A stretch of DNA of 64,000 bases from positions 4,216,001-4,280,000 of the forward strand of contig NZ_CP070225.1 in assembly GCF_021631985.1 (NCBI RefSeq). The letters run 5' to 3'. The notes below the pieces were generated by a model. It was not told the DNA's origin and did no database searches. It saw only the letters and a list, made by a program, of their open reading frames with translations. The DNA comes from Sandaracinus amylolyticus (GTDB taxonomy: Bacteria; Myxococcota_A; Polyangia; Polyangiales; Sandaracinaceae). Position numbers and translations under genes: made by a program. Below, in pieces: positions 31,520 to 42,337 of the stretch (its first letter is position 1; every line of letters starts with the position of its first letter).

Positions 31520-32770
31520 TCACTCGCGCGGCGCGAGCAGATCGGATGCCCGCCACGGCGTCCACGGCGGCACGAAGCGCGGACACTCACCGAGCACGCG
31601 CGGGATCTCCATCTCCGCGAAGCTCTCGCCCGCCTCGCGGTCGTAGCGCGCGTCACCGAGCACGATCGCGCGCTCCCCCTCGACGACGAAGGGCACGCGC
31701 GCGAACCGCATGAACGCACCTCCGTCGCAGCGCGACGCGATCGCGCGCAGCACGTCGAGCTCCGCCGAGAGCGTCGACTCGAGGTGCACCGCGCGATCGA
31801 GCTCGCGCGGCGCGCGCACCAGCGGCGCGGTGGTCTCGAGGCGCGGCATGCGCAGGCACGTGGTGACCGGCACGAGCTCCGGCCACGCGCTCACGCGCAT
31901 CACCCGGATCGCGTAGCGATCGCTCGCGCGATCGATCGACGTGACCACCGCCTCCCAGCACGGCGGCGCGGTCGGCATCGGCATGCGCGCGACGTCGACG
32001 ATCTCCTCGTCGGGCGCCTCGCGCTCGAGCGCCTCGCGAAGATGCGCCTCGCCGCGCTCGCCCGAGATCGCGAACGTCGCGAGCACGCCGAAACTGGTAC
32101 TCAGTGCCACGATCGGACGCCACCGCGCATCGACGCGATGCGTCACCGCGAGCACCAGCGCGCCCACGATCGTCGTGCCGAGCGCGAACGGCCACGCGAC
32201 GTACGACGCGGCGACCCACGGCAGCGCGAGGGTGATCGCGAGCACCACGCCCCACGCGATGCGCGCGCGCCTCGAGCGCGACGCGAGCATCGCCATCGGG
32301 ATCGTCGCCGCGAAGAAGAGCGGCTCGACGATGAAGATCGAGTCCGCCGCGATCCACCCGTTCGCGATCGGCCAGAACGGGTGCACCCCGTAGTTGTTCG
32401 AGAAGTCGAGGCAGAGGTGCCCGACCGCGCCGACCAGCGCGAGCGCGATCAGCCACGCGTGATCGGCGCGCGACCACACGACCTTCGCGCGCCGCGCCCA
32501 CATCCACGCGACGACGAGCGGCAGCAGCGCCATCAGCGGCGCGAGCGCCAGCGTGTGGGTGTGCCCGCGATGGTGCAGCAGGTACCCGAGCTTGCCCTCG
32601 GTGATCCACGAGTAGACGAAGTCGACGTCGGGCACGTTGTGCGCGCCCGCGCTCACCAACCACGCCGCGCGCGACCAGCGCGGATCGACGTCGTCACCGC
32701 GCGCGCGACGTGCCTGGACGACCAGCTCCGCGCAGACGATCCCCGCGAGCGAGTGCGTGAGGTTGTCCAA
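31520..32770 (-). CDS. YdjM-like membrane-bound metal-dependent hydrolase (DUF457)
   Basis: A 416-residue protein whose N-terminal 220 residues carry the DUF457 pattern: MDNLTHSLAG, then AGAHNVPDVDF, then LHHRGHTHTL and GHLCLDFSNNYGVHPFWP, with conserved His and Asp residues lining a membrane site, and about six hydrophobic helices. The C-terminal 200 residues are soluble and of unknown fold. Relatives are annotated as inner-membrane hydrolases without a defined substrate. The gene lies 15 bp from the following Cys-rich lipoprotein gene on the same strand. Confidence 0.82.
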   Translation of the reverse strand: MDNLTHSLAGIVCAELVVQARRARGDDVDPRWSRAAWLVSAGAHNVPDVDFVYSWITEGKLGYLLHHRGHTHTLALAPLMALLPLVVAWMWARRAKVVWSRADHAWLIALALVGAVGHLCLDFSNNYGVHPFWPIANGWIAADSIFIVEPLFFAATIPMAMLASRSRRARIAWGVVLAITLALPWVAASYVAWPFALGTTIVGALVLAVTHRVDARWRPIVALSTSFGVLATFAISGERGEAHLREALEREAPDEEIVDVARMPMPTAPPCWEAVVTSIDRASDRYAIRVMRVSAWPELVPVTTCLRMPRLETTAPLVRAPRELDRAVHLESTLSAELDVLRAIASRCDGGAFMRFARVPFVVEGERAIVLGDARYDREAGESFAEMEIPRVLGECPRFVPPWTPWRASDLLAPRE

Positions 32771-32785
32771 CCGCGCGCGGTCCGA

Positions 32786-33811
32786 TCAGAGGCAGACGAG
32801 GAACGGCAGCTGGCACACCGCGGGCGCGCAGCAGTCGGCCGTCGTCGTGCACGCCGAGAGCTGCGGTGCGCACCCGCCGCCGTCGACGCGCCCCGCATCG
32901 CGCGCGCCCGCATCGCGGCCCGCGTCCACACCGGCATCGCGCGCCGTCGCCTCGCAGGGCCCGTCCTCGACCCATCCGCACGTGTCGCTGCACCGCTGAG
33001 CGCGGGTCTCGCCCGCCGCGCAGTCCGCGCGATCGCGCCGCGTCGCACCGGGCACGCAGTCGCCGGTCTCGCCGGTGCACGCGCCCAGCTCCCACGCGCA
33101 GGTCGTCACGCAGCGCTCGGTGCGCGTGCCGCAGCGCCCGCACGGCATGGTGCGCGTGGAGCCCGCCACGCACTCGCCCTCGCCGCTGCACGGGTCGTAC
33201 TCCCACACGCCGCCGATCGTGCAGAACCGATCCTGCTCACCGCACATCCCGCACGTCACGGTCTCCGACGCACCGGGCGTCGGACAGCTGTCGTCCTCGC
33301 ACTCGCCGACCGCGACGTAGGTGCACGCGTCGTCGCACTCGACGGGGCGCGTCTCATCCGGGCCGCAGCCCTCCGACGTGCGCGTCTCGCTGCCGGGCGC
33401 GCACTCGCCCTCGCCGCTGCACGTGCCCGTCGCCTCCCACACGCACTCTGCGGTGCAGCGTGCGGTCTGCGTGCCGCACATCCCGCACGCGACCTCGTCC
33501 GTCGTGCCGGGCTCGCACTCACCGCCCTCGCCGCCGCAGGGCCCGTACGCCCACGTGCGCTCCGAGGTGCAGAAGCGCTGCGCCTGCCCGCATCGACCGC
33601 ACGACACGTCTTCGATCGCGCCCGGGGTGTCGCACGTCTCCGGCGCGCCCGCGTCGAAGGCTTGTTGGCCCGAGTCGGTCCGGACGACGGCAGCGTCGAT
33701 CCCGCCCGCGTCCTCCTCGACGACGGCGTCATCGTCGCCGCAGCCTGGAACGACGATCCACGAGAGCACCACGAGCGCACCGAGCGAGAGACGACCGAAC
33801 GACTGGTTCAC
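32786..33811 (-). CDS. Cys-rich repeat lipoprotein
   Basis: About 341 residues from GTG 33811; upstream in-frame residues overlap the next gene and lack a signal pattern. The signal ends in the lipobox-like VVPGC with an acidic Asp/Ala-rich linker. Residues about 55-290 are six or so 40-residue Cys modules, each with a C-G-x-C-G/C-G-M-C-G pair and a W/Y motif (RTWAYGPCG, CVWEATGTC, VWEYDPC), probably disulfide-stabilised. The C-terminus has another Asp-Ala-Gly linker and CTTTADCCAPAVC. These modules are familiar in myxobacterial surface proteins; ligand unknown. Confidence 0.78.
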   Translation of the reverse strand: MNQSFGRLSLGALVVLSWIVVPGCGDDDAVVEEDAGGIDAAVVRTDSGQQAFDAGAPETCDTPGAIEDVSCGRCGQAQRFCTSERTWAYGPCGGEGGECEPGTTDEVACGMCGTQTARCTAECVWEATGTCSGEGECAPGSETRTSEGCGPDETRPVECDDACTYVAVGECEDDSCPTPGASETVTCGMCGEQDRFCTIGGVWEYDPCSGEGECVAGSTRTMPCGRCGTRTERCVTTCAWELGACTGETGDCVPGATRRDRADCAAGETRAQRCSDTCGWVEDGPCEATARDAGVDAGRDAGARDAGRVDGGGCAPQLSACTTTADCCAPAVCQLPFLVCL

Positions 33812-33857
33812 GCGCGCGCCTCCGAAAGCGAGCCCGATGATACGCCGGGTCGCGCCT

Positions 33858-34754
33858 TCAGTGCCCCGCCCGCGCGTCATCGCCCTCGCGCGCCACCCCG
33901 AAGCTCATCGTCGCGGTGTTGCGCGCGATCCCGACCTCGCCGCGCGCATCGACGACGATCAGCCCGCCGCTGCCCGACACCCGCGCGCCGAAGCGCGCGA
34001 TCGACACGTCCGCCGCTTGCTGCGCGGTGAGACCGGCGCGCAGCAGATCACACACGTAGCGCGTGAGCCCGAAGCGATGGATCGCCTCGCCCTGCCCGGT
34101 CGCGGACGCGGCGCCCGACTCGTCGTCGGCGAACGTGCCCGCGCCGAGGATCGGGCTGTCCCCGACGCGCCCCACGCGCTTGCCCACCATGCCTCCGGTG
34201 CTCGTCGCCGCCGCGACGCGCCCCTCGCGATCACACGCGACCGCGCCCACCGTGCCCCCTGCCCAGCCGCGCTCGGCGCGCCCCGCGAGCACGGCGGCGA
34301 GCCGGTGTCGCGCCTTCTCGGTGATCATCGTGTCGGGATCGGCAGGCCCGAACCCGTGCGCGATCGCGAAGCGCGATGCGCCCTCGCTCGCGTAGAGCAC
34401 GTGCCGCCCTTCCTCGAGCACCGCGCGCGCGATGCGGATCGGGTTGTGGAACGGAGGCAGCGCGCACACCGCGCCGCCGCGCATCGTCGTGCCCTCCATC
34501 ACCGACGCGTCGAGCTCGATCGTGCCCGCCTCGGTGAGGCACGCGCCGGTGCCCGCGTTGTACTTCGGGTCGTCCTCGAGCACCTCGACCGCGCGCACCG
34601 CGGCCTCGAGCGCCGAGCCCGTCTCGAGCAGCACGCGCAGCCCCTCGGCGGCCGCGACGCGACATCCCTCCGCGTGCGCCGCGCGCGATGCCTCGGGCAC
34701 GTCCCCCGCGCCGCCGTGCACCACCACCACCGGAGCGATCGCCGTTCGTCCCAT
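33858..34754 (-). CDS. Isoaspartyl peptidase / L-asparaginase (N-terminal nucleophile, plant type)
   Basis: A 298-residue Ntn-hydrolase. The start VVVHGGAGDVP and YNAGTGACLT are class motifs, and the autocatalytic Thr (Thr168) lies in GWAGGTVGAVA, which is processed to give alpha and beta subunits. GGMVGKRVGRVGDSP follows, with the Arg that binds the substrate carboxylate, and the C-terminal SGSGGLIVVD. It should hydrolyse isoaspartyl dipeptides and asparagine, feeding nitrogen metabolism. No signal peptide. The gene is downstream of a hairpin (34810-34843) that separates it from the gene at 34845. Confidence 0.92.
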   Translation of the reverse strand: MGRTAIAPVVVVHGGAGDVPEASRAAHAEGCRVAAAEGLRVLLETGSALEAAVRAVEVLEDDPKYNAGTGACLTEAGTIELDASVMEGTTMRGGAVCALPPFHNPIRIARAVLEEGRHVLYASEGASRFAIAHGFGPADPDTMITEKARHRLAAVLAGRAERGWAGGTVGAVACDREGRVAAATSTGGMVGKRVGRVGDSPILGAGTFADDESGAASATGQGEAIHRFGLTRYVCDLLRAGLTAQQAADVSIARFGARVSGSGGLIVVDARGEVGIARNTATMSFGVAREGDDARAGH

Positions 34755-34809
34755 GCACGCGCGAAGATAGAACGCGAGCGGGCCCGCGATCGACGAGGAT
34801 CGCGGGCCC

Positions 34810-34843
34810 GCTACGAATTCCGTAGCGCTACGGATTCCGTAGC
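34810..34843. terminator. Tandem hairpin palindrome, probable terminator
   Basis: GCTACGAATTCCGTAGC (34810-34826) and GCTACGGATTCCGTAGC (34827-34843) form two adjoining hairpins or one longer, nearly perfect stem. It begins one base beyond the stop of the Cys-rich Kazal-containing gene (minus strand). It is a close relative of the palindrome at 6744-6777. Confidence 0.55.
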
Positions 34844-34844
34844 A

Positions 34845-36062
34845 TCAACACGCCGCGCCCTCGGGGATGCACGTGTAGACGGCGCCCTCGGGCGCGAGGC
34901 ACGCCTCGCACGAGTACCCGACCCCGCACCCCTCGCGACGGCAGTCGTAGGGACGGCAGCGATCGGCGGGCACGCACTCGCCCCAGCACGCTCCGCTCAC
35001 GCTGCGCACCTCGCCCTCGGGGCACGGACCGGGAAGCGCATCGCACGCGACGAGCATCGGATCGCACTCGGCGTAGCCGCCGCACGGGCCGCTGCTGAAC
35101 GCGCTCTGTCCGGCCGCCGCCGCGTAGCAGTCGTTGCGATAGGTGGTGCCGTCGCAGCCGCACACCGGCGCGGAGTCGATCGCCGCGCACGAGCTCGGGT
35201 CGGGGCGCTCGCGGCACACGCCGGGCGCGTCGAACGCGCCGCACATGTTCTCGAGCGTCCACGCGCAGTACTGGCCCTCGCCGCAGTCGACGGGCGTGGG
35301 GGTGAGGCCGCCGCACGCGACGGTGCTCGGGCACTCGCGGAACTCCCAGCCGCACGTGCCGTCGGCGGTGCGCAGGCAGCGTCCGGTGTTGCCGCCGATC
35401 GATCCGTCGGGGCACGTGATCGCCGGCGCGCCGGGCGCCGGACCGCACTCCGCGGGCTCGCACGCGTCACCGCGCGGACAGTCGACGATCTCCCAGCCGC
35501 ACGCGCCCGCCGCGTCGCGCAGGCAGCGACCGGTGAACCCACCGACGCGCCCGTCCTCGCAGATCCACGTCGCGACGTCCGGCGCGGGGCCGCACTCGCT
35601 GCTCGCGCAGGTGTCGTCGGGCTGACGGCAGCACGCGCCGCCTTCGATGCCGAAGCTCACCGAGCCCATCGAGGGCGTGCCGTCGGGGCAGAGGAAGTCC
35701 GCGCGGTGCGTGCTCCCGTCACCGGGATCACCGACGACGAAGCCGCCGCACGCCTCGCACTGATCGATCGTGAGCCACGTCGATGCGTCCTCCGGCGGCG
35801 TGCACTCCCCGGGATCGGGATCGGGACAATCACGGAACTCCCAGCCGCACTGCGATCCGCTCGCGATGCAGCGCCCGGTGTTGCCGCCGATCGATCCATC
35901 GGCGCACACGATCGCGGGCGCGCCCGACGGCGCGCCGCAGTCCTCGGGCTCGCACGTCCCCCCGATCGGCACCGGCTCGCCGCAACCGCGCGCGCCCATG
36001 AGCGCAGGCGCGAGGAGCAGGAGCGCAGGGCCCAGCGTCGTCCAGTGTCTCGTACGAGTCAT
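34845..36062 (-). CDS. Cys-rich exported protein with a Kazal-like module
   Basis: A 405-residue protein with a hydrophobic signal (LGPALLLLAPALMGARGC, with lipobox-like GARGC) and a GGGAGGA-type ribosome site before the ATG. Most of it is four or more Cys repeats with recurring CPDGSIGGNTGRC and CGWEFRDCP motifs. Around residues 285-345 VCGCDGTTYRNDCYAAAAG matches a Kazal-type serine protease inhibitor core. The C-terminus has further Cys-pairs (CGVGYSCEACL). Probable outer-membrane lipoprotein that binds or inhibits proteases; the ligand is not certain. Confidence 0.78.
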   Translation of the reverse strand: MTRTRHWTTLGPALLLLAPALMGARGCGEPVPIGGTCEPEDCGAPSGAPAIVCADGSIGGNTGRCIASGSQCGWEFRDCPDPDPGECTPPEDASTWLTIDQCEACGGFVVGDPGDGSTHRADFLCPDGTPSMGSVSFGIEGGACCRQPDDTCASSECGPAPDVATWICEDGRVGGFTGRCLRDAAGACGWEIVDCPRGDACEPAECGPAPGAPAITCPDGSIGGNTGRCLRTADGTCGWEFRECPSTVACGGLTPTPVDCGEGQYCAWTLENMCGAFDAPGVCRERPDPSSCAAIDSAPVCGCDGTTYRNDCYAAAAGQSAFSSGPCGGYAECDPMLVACDALPGPCPEGEVRSVSGACWGECVPADRCRPYDCRREGCGVGYSCEACLAPEGAVYTCIPEGAAC

Positions 36063-36182
36063 TCGTCCTCCCAAGCTGCTCTGAAGGGGCAATGACCGCG
36101 AGCTGCCGGGCCCGTCACGCGAAGTGCACGTCGTTGCGCGCGAGGGATCGCGAGGACATACCCGCTCGGCGGCGCAGGGGGG

Positions 36183-37256
36183 ATGCGAGCACACTGGTGG
36201 GGTCCGACGTTCGTGCTCGCGATCGTGCTCGGCAGCGCGACGGCGCCCCGCGCGCACGCGCAGCCGCGGACGATCGCGGACGTGCTCACGTGGAGCGCGC
36301 CGGTGGGCTGTCCCGATCGCGACGCGGTCGCGAGCGAGGTCGATCGCCTGCTCGGCGCGCATGCACGGCGCGATACCGAGATCCGGGTGCGCGCGACGAT
36401 CGAGCGGCGTGGCACCGAGCTCGAGCTCGAGGTGGTGACGATCACGCCGGAAGGCGAAGGTGCGCGCACGATCGGAGGCGCGTCGTGCGAGGCGCTCGCG
36501 CAGGCCGCGGCGCTGGTGATCGCGATGGCGATCGACCCCGACGCGGTCGCAGCGACAGAGGCCGAGCCCGAGACCGAGGCCGAGCCCGTGATCGACGAGA
36601 GCGCGACCCCGCCCATCGCACGGGCCGACACCGCCGCGGCGCTGGCGACACCGACGGTCGACGGCTCCGAGGACGAGCCCGCGCCCCGCGCCGGCCCTCC
36701 CGCGCGACCGCTCGACGTGCGCTTCGTCGCGAGCGCCCACGCGATCCTCGGCATCGGCCCGCTGCCATCGGTCTCACCCGGCGTGATGCTCGCGCTCGGC
36801 GTTCGCTTCGGCATCTTCGACGGAGGCGCGCTCGAGCTCTGGCTCGCTGGCTCCTTCCTCGGCGAGCAGGGCGCACAGCTCACCGACGAAGACCCACGCG
36901 GGGGCACCTTCGGGCTCGCCGCGGCGCGCCTCCGCGCGTGCGTTCCCCTCGAGGCCGCACCTCCGCTCCTCGAGCTCGCGCCCTGCCTCGCGATCGAAGG
37001 CGGCGCGATGTGGGGCCGCGGCGAGGGCGTGCCGATCATGCTCTCGGGGAGCGCACCCTGGGCCGCGATCGCGGTCGGTGGCGAAGCGCGGGTGTGGGTG
37101 GTCGGCCCGCTCGCGATCACCGTGCTCGCGGAGCTCCAGGTCCCGTTCGTCCCGCCCGCGTTCGACCTCGAGATCGACGGTGCGCCACGACGCGTGCACC
37201 GCGCCTCGGATGCCGGCGCGATCCTCGGCCTCGGCGCCCTGCTCCGCCTGCCCTGA
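36183..37256 (+). CDS. Exported hypothetical protein
   Basis: A 357-residue protein with a signal peptide (FVLAIVLGSATAPRAHAQ), then a soluble region with CPDRDAVASEVDRLL and AQAAALVIAMAIDPD, an acidic Glu-rich linker, and a C-terminal beta-rich part (VRFVASAHAILGIGPLP, LRACVPLEAAPPLLELAPCLAIEGG, VWVVGPLAITVLAELQVPF) that has the alternating pattern of an outer-membrane barrel or related strands. This plan is common in myxobacterial genomes and has no known function. The gene is 120 bp from the divergent Cys-rich gene and 46 bp from the ECF sigma gene. Confidence 0.72.
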   Translation: MRAHWWGPTFVLAIVLGSATAPRAHAQPRTIADVLTWSAPVGCPDRDAVASEVDRLLGAHARRDTEIRVRATIERRGTELELEVVTITPEGEGARTIGGASCEALAQAAALVIAMAIDPDAVAATEAEPETEAEPVIDESATPPIARADTAAALATPTVDGSEDEPAPRAGPPARPLDVRFVASAHAILGIGPLPSVSPGVMLALGVRFGIFDGGALELWLAGSFLGEQGAQLTDEDPRGGTFGLAAARLRACVPLEAAPPLLELAPCLAIEGGAMWGRGEGVPIMLSGSAPWAAIAVGGEARVWVVGPLAITVLAELQVPFVPPAFDLEIDGAPRRVHRASDAGAILGLGALLRLP

Positions 37257-37302
37257 AGTTCGCGTGACGGACCGGGCGCCCCCCGGACATTGTCGTGAGA
37301 GC

Positions 37303-37890
37303 ATGGCCTTCGTGTCCGCCACGAGCGCGCATCCGGTCGGCGTCGCGGAGCCCGCGAACGCGCCAGCGGACGTGCCCTCGTTCGACGAGGTCTACGACGC
37401 CCACGTCGACTTCCTCTGGCGCAGCGCGCGCGCGCTCGGCGTGCCGCCCACCGCGATCGACGACGTGCTGCAGGACGTGTTCGTCGTGGTGCACCGGCGC
37501 CTGCCCGAGTTCGAAGGGCGCGCCGCGATGCGCACCTGGCTCGCGCGCATCCTGGTGCGCGTCATCCAAGAGCATCGTCGTCGCTTCCGCCGCAAGCAGG
37601 ACCACGCCGAGCTCCCCGACGACGTCGTCGACGCGACGAGCGCCGGCCCGCACGAAGAGGTCGCGCGCGCCCAGGCGGTGCGCCTTCTCGGCGAGATCCT
37701 CTCCGCGATGACCGAGGAGCAGCGCACCGTGTTCGTGCTCGCCGAGATCGAGCAGATGCCCGTCCCCGAGATCGCGACGGCGCTCGACGTGAACGTGAAC
37801 ACCGTCTACTCGCGCCTGCGCCTCGCGCGCCGCGAGTACGAGCGACACCTCGCGCGCCTCCGCGCGAAGGATGCATGGAGGCAGCCGTGA
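37303..37890 (+). CDS. ECF RNA polymerase sigma factor
   Basis: A 195-residue sigma factor of the extracytoplasmic-function class. Region 2 is YDAHVDFLWRSARALG then DDVLQDVFVVVHRRL and RTWLARILVRVIQEH. Region 4 is MTEEQRTVFVLAEIEQMPV then ATALDVNVNTVYSRLRLAR, with the helix-turn-helix. The gene overlaps the next by 16 bases when the downstream ATG is used, or by GTGA if the later GTG is used, so the neighbour is a candidate anti-sigma factor. The regulon and inducing signal are unknown. It is preceded by the exported protein gene at 36183. Confidence 0.92.
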   Translation: MAFVSATSAHPVGVAEPANAPADVPSFDEVYDAHVDFLWRSARALGVPPTAIDDVLQDVFVVVHRRLPEFEGRAAMRTWLARILVRVIQEHRRRFRRKQDHAELPDDVVDATSAGPHEEVARAQAVRLLGEILSAMTEEQRTVFVLAEIEQMPVPEIATALDVNVNTVYSRLRLARREYERHLARLRAKDAWRQP

Positions 37891-38618
37891 ACGAGCGCGA
37901 GATCGATCGTTCGTTGATCGATGCAGCGCGCGAGGGCCTCGGTCCGAGCGCGGAGGAGCGCGCGCGCCTGCGCCGCGCCGTGGCGGCGACCATCGCCGGT
38001 GGTGCGGTCGCGGGCACGGCGGTCTCGGGCGCGGCCGCCAGCGCGACCGCCGCGAAGGCCGTCGCCGCGTGGAAGATCATCGCCGTCGCCGCGCTCGCCA
38101 CGACGCTCGTCGGCGGCGCTGCGATCACGGTGATCTCGTCGCGCACGCCCGAGCCCCCCCGCGCCAGCGATCCCGCGCCCCAGGCCGCGCCGGCCGTCGA
38201 CGATGGGATCGTCCTCGACCTCACTCCCCCCGATGCGCCCCCCACCGCCGAGCCCGAAGCACCGCAGATCGCGCCCGAGCCCGTCCCCGTCGATCCCCGC
38301 CCGCGCCCCCGCGCGAGCGCACCGCCGCCCGCCGCGCCCGACGCGCTCCTCGCCGAGACCGCGCTCCTCCGCGACGCACACCGCGCCCTGCGCGCGCACG
38401 ACGCGACGCGCGCCCTCGCGCTCCTCGACGATCACGCCGCGCGCTTCCCGCAGGGCACGCTTCGCGAGGAGCGCCTCGCCACCCGCGTCCTCGCGCTCTG
38501 CGAAGCCGGTCGCACCGACGCAGCGCGCACCGAGACCGCGCGCTTCCTCGCCGCTCACCCGCGCTCGATGCACGCCGCCCGCGTGCGCGCTGCGTGCGGC
38601 GCCGCACCCATCCAGTGA
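37875..38618 (+). CDS. Predicted anti-sigma-type membrane protein with TPR-like C-terminus
   Basis: About 247 residues from the ATG at 37875; a GTG at 37887 overlapping the sigma stop as GTGA is an equally good start. An N-terminal cytosolic part (MEAAVNEREIDRSLIDAAR) is followed by a hydrophobic helix around residues 66-90, a Pro/Ala-rich linker and a helical repeat region (ALLRDAHRALRAHDATRAL, RFPQGTLREERLATRVLAL, ALCEAGRTDAARTETA) of the TPR type. Membrane localisation plus the overlap with an ECF sigma gene make an anti-sigma role likely; the usual zinc-binding anti-sigma motif is missing, so this is inference. Confidence 0.72.
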   Translation: MEAAVNEREIDRSLIDAAREGLGPSAEERARLRRAVAATIAGGAVAGTAVSGAAASATAAKAVAAWKIIAVAALATTLVGGAAITVISSRTPEPPRASDPAPQAAPAVDDGIVLDLTPPDAPPTAEPEAPQIAPEPVPVDPRPRPRASAPPPAAPDALLAETALLRDAHRALRAHDATRALALLDDHAARFPQGTLREERLATRVLALCEAGRTDAARTETARFLAAHPRSMHAARVRAACGAAPIQ

Positions 38619-38661
38619 CCCTCGGTTGCCGCGCCGATCGTGCGGCGGCTAGCATCCGCCC

Positions 38662-39237
38662 ATGGACGGAACGGGGGCACCGTCGGCGGCGATCGCGTGC
38701 ATGTCGGGCGCGCTCGTCCTCGAGCACCGACGCATCCTGCAGGAGCTCTGCGGCGCGGCGCGCTTCGCCCGCGCGCTCGATCGGCTTCCAGCGGACGCGC
38801 GCCGCGAGTACGACGAGACCTCCGCGGTCTCGTGGCCGCGCGTGTCCACCGCAGAGCACATCATGCAGGCGGTCGCGGCCGAGCTCGCGCGTGATCCCGT
38901 CGAGCTCCACGAGCAGGTCTCGCGCACCGCGGTCGAGCGCACGCTCACCACGCTCTGGCGCCTGCTGCTCCGCTTCACGACCGACGAGGCGCTCGTCGCG
39001 CGCACGCCCCGCATCTACGCGCGCGCCCTCAACCGCGGCGAGCTCGTCCCCCGCGTCGTCGGCCCCGGTCGCGCCGAGATCCGCGTCGTCGGCTGGCCCG
39101 ACATCCCCGAGTTCTCCGCCCGCGGCATCCGGATCGCGATCGAGTCCGTGCTCCGCCTCGCGGGTCGGGATCAAGTGCGCGTCATCGCCGAGCCGGGCGC
39201 GCAGGGCCCGATCTTCCACGCGACCTGGATGCCGTGA
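38662..39237 (+). CDS. DUF2378-like hypothetical protein
   Basis: A 191-residue soluble protein. It has the two-part look of the myxobacterial DUF2378/TIGR02265 family: an N-terminal alpha-helical region around RVSTAEHIMQAVAAELARD, a central TTDEALVARTPRIYARALNRG and a C-terminal beta-strand pair (AEIRVVGWPDIPEF, FHATWMP). The similarity is by pattern, not by a strict motif. No catalytic residues or membrane segments are visible. It stands alone between the ECF partner gene and the PII promoter region. Confidence 0.65.
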   Translation: MDGTGAPSAAIACMSGALVLEHRRILQELCGAARFARALDRLPADARREYDETSAVSWPRVSTAEHIMQAVAAELARDPVELHEQVSRTAVERTLTTLWRLLLRFTTDEALVARTPRIYARALNRGELVPRVVGPGRAEIRVVGWPDIPEFSARGIRIAIESVLRLAGRDQVRVIAEPGAQGPIFHATWMP

Positions 39238-39757
<520 letters not shown>

Positions 39758-39836
39758 GCCAGAGCCCGAGTCCCGCAGCCCGTCCCCGCAGCATCTGCTC
39801 CAGAGAGCCACAGACCCGGAGAGAGAGAACCGACTT

Positions 39837-41252
<1,416 letters not shown>

Positions 41253-41276
41253 TCGCTGCCGCGATCGCGTAAGAAG

Positions 41277-41308
41277 ACGCCCTCCTCACGGGGGGCGTTT
41301 TCTTTTTG
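41277..41308 (+). terminator. Rho-independent terminator of glnBA
   Basis: A nine-base-pair stem (41277-41285 with 41290-41298, one G-T pair) and a TCAC loop are followed directly by TTTCTTTTT. This is the clearest intrinsic terminator in the window, 24 bp after the glnA stop. Confidence 0.9.
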
Positions 41309-41346
41309 TGCGCGAGGAGCACCGGAGCGGCGAGCCGATTCTTCTT

Positions 41347-42180
41347 ATGCGCGACGAGCATCGAGACACGAACCAGCGCAACTGGGACGAGCGCGCGCGC
41401 ATCCACGCGCGCTCGAAGCTCTACGACCTCGACGGGTTCGTCGCGGGCGCGCCCAGCATCTGGCTGCATCCATGCGAGCGTGTGGAGCTCGGGTCGGTCG
41501 AAGGCCGATCGGTGTGTCAGCTGCAGTGTCACCTCGGCGTCGAGACGCTCTCCTGGGCGCGGCTCGGCGCGTCGCGCGTGGTCGGGCTCGACTTCTCGCG
41601 CGATGCGATCGCGACCGCGCGTGATCTCGCCGAGCGCTGTGGGCTCGCGGATCGCGCGCGCTTCGTGGAGAGCGACGTGCACGACGCAGAGCGCGCGCTG
41701 GGCGACGAAGCGCCCTTCGACGTCGTGTACGTGAGCGTGGGCGCGATCTGCTGGCTCCCGTCGATCGCGCGGTGGGCGCGCATCGTGCGAGCGCTGCTGA
41801 AGCCGGGCGGCGTGCTCTACGTGCGCGAAGTGCACCCCATGATGAACGGCGTGTTCGAGCGCGACGGGAAGCTCGTGCTCGAAGGGCCCTACTTCGAGCG
41901 CGAGGAGCCGACGCGGTGGGACGACGGCACGACCTACACCGAGGGCCGGCCACAGCTCGAGAACGTCACGTCGTTCGAGTGGGCACACGGGCTCGGCGAG
42001 ATCGTGCAAGCGCTGCTCGACGTCGGGCTCGTGATCGAGATGCTGCACGAGCACCGGGACGCGAAGTACCAGCCCTTCGAGTCGATGACGCGCGGCGACG
42101 ACGGGCTCTGGCGTCTGCCCGAGGCGCACCGCGACTGGCTCCCGCTCACGTTCACACTGCGCGCGCGGCTGCCCGGGTGA
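41347..42180 (+). CDS. Class I SAM-dependent methyltransferase
   Basis: A 277-residue protein. The cofactor region reads VCQLQCHLGVETLSWARLGA, then VVGLDFSRDAI and ESDVHDA, which is motif I (with the LQCHxG variant of this subfamily) followed by the acidic ribose ligand and the adenine pocket. The second half carries FDVVYVSVGAICWLPSI and VLYVREVHPMM. A small-molecule methyltransferase is likely; the acceptor is unknown. The ATG at 41347 is used because it is closest to the ribosome site after the glnBA terminator; an upstream in-frame GTG at 41308 overlaps that terminator. Confidence 0.82.
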   Translation: MRDEHRDTNQRNWDERARIHARSKLYDLDGFVAGAPSIWLHPCERVELGSVEGRSVCQLQCHLGVETLSWARLGASRVVGLDFSRDAIATARDLAERCGLADRARFVESDVHDAERALGDEAPFDVVYVSVGAICWLPSIARWARIVRALLKPGGVLYVREVHPMMNGVFERDGKLVLEGPYFEREEPTRWDDGTTYTEGRPQLENVTSFEWAHGLGEIVQALLDVGLVIEMLHEHRDAKYQPFESMTRGDDGLWRLPEAHRDWLPLTFTLRARLPG

Positions 42181-42337
42181 CGTAAATACGCGTTTGACGG
42201 CCGCTTCCGGGCTCGCTTAGCATCCTCGTCGCCCCTCGCGCCCGCTGTCTTGGCGCCACACCAGCCCCGCACCGTCCTCCGAATCGCGAGAGAACGGCTC
42301 GAACCGAGCGGGGAGGCAGCGAGGGAACCCCGCACAC

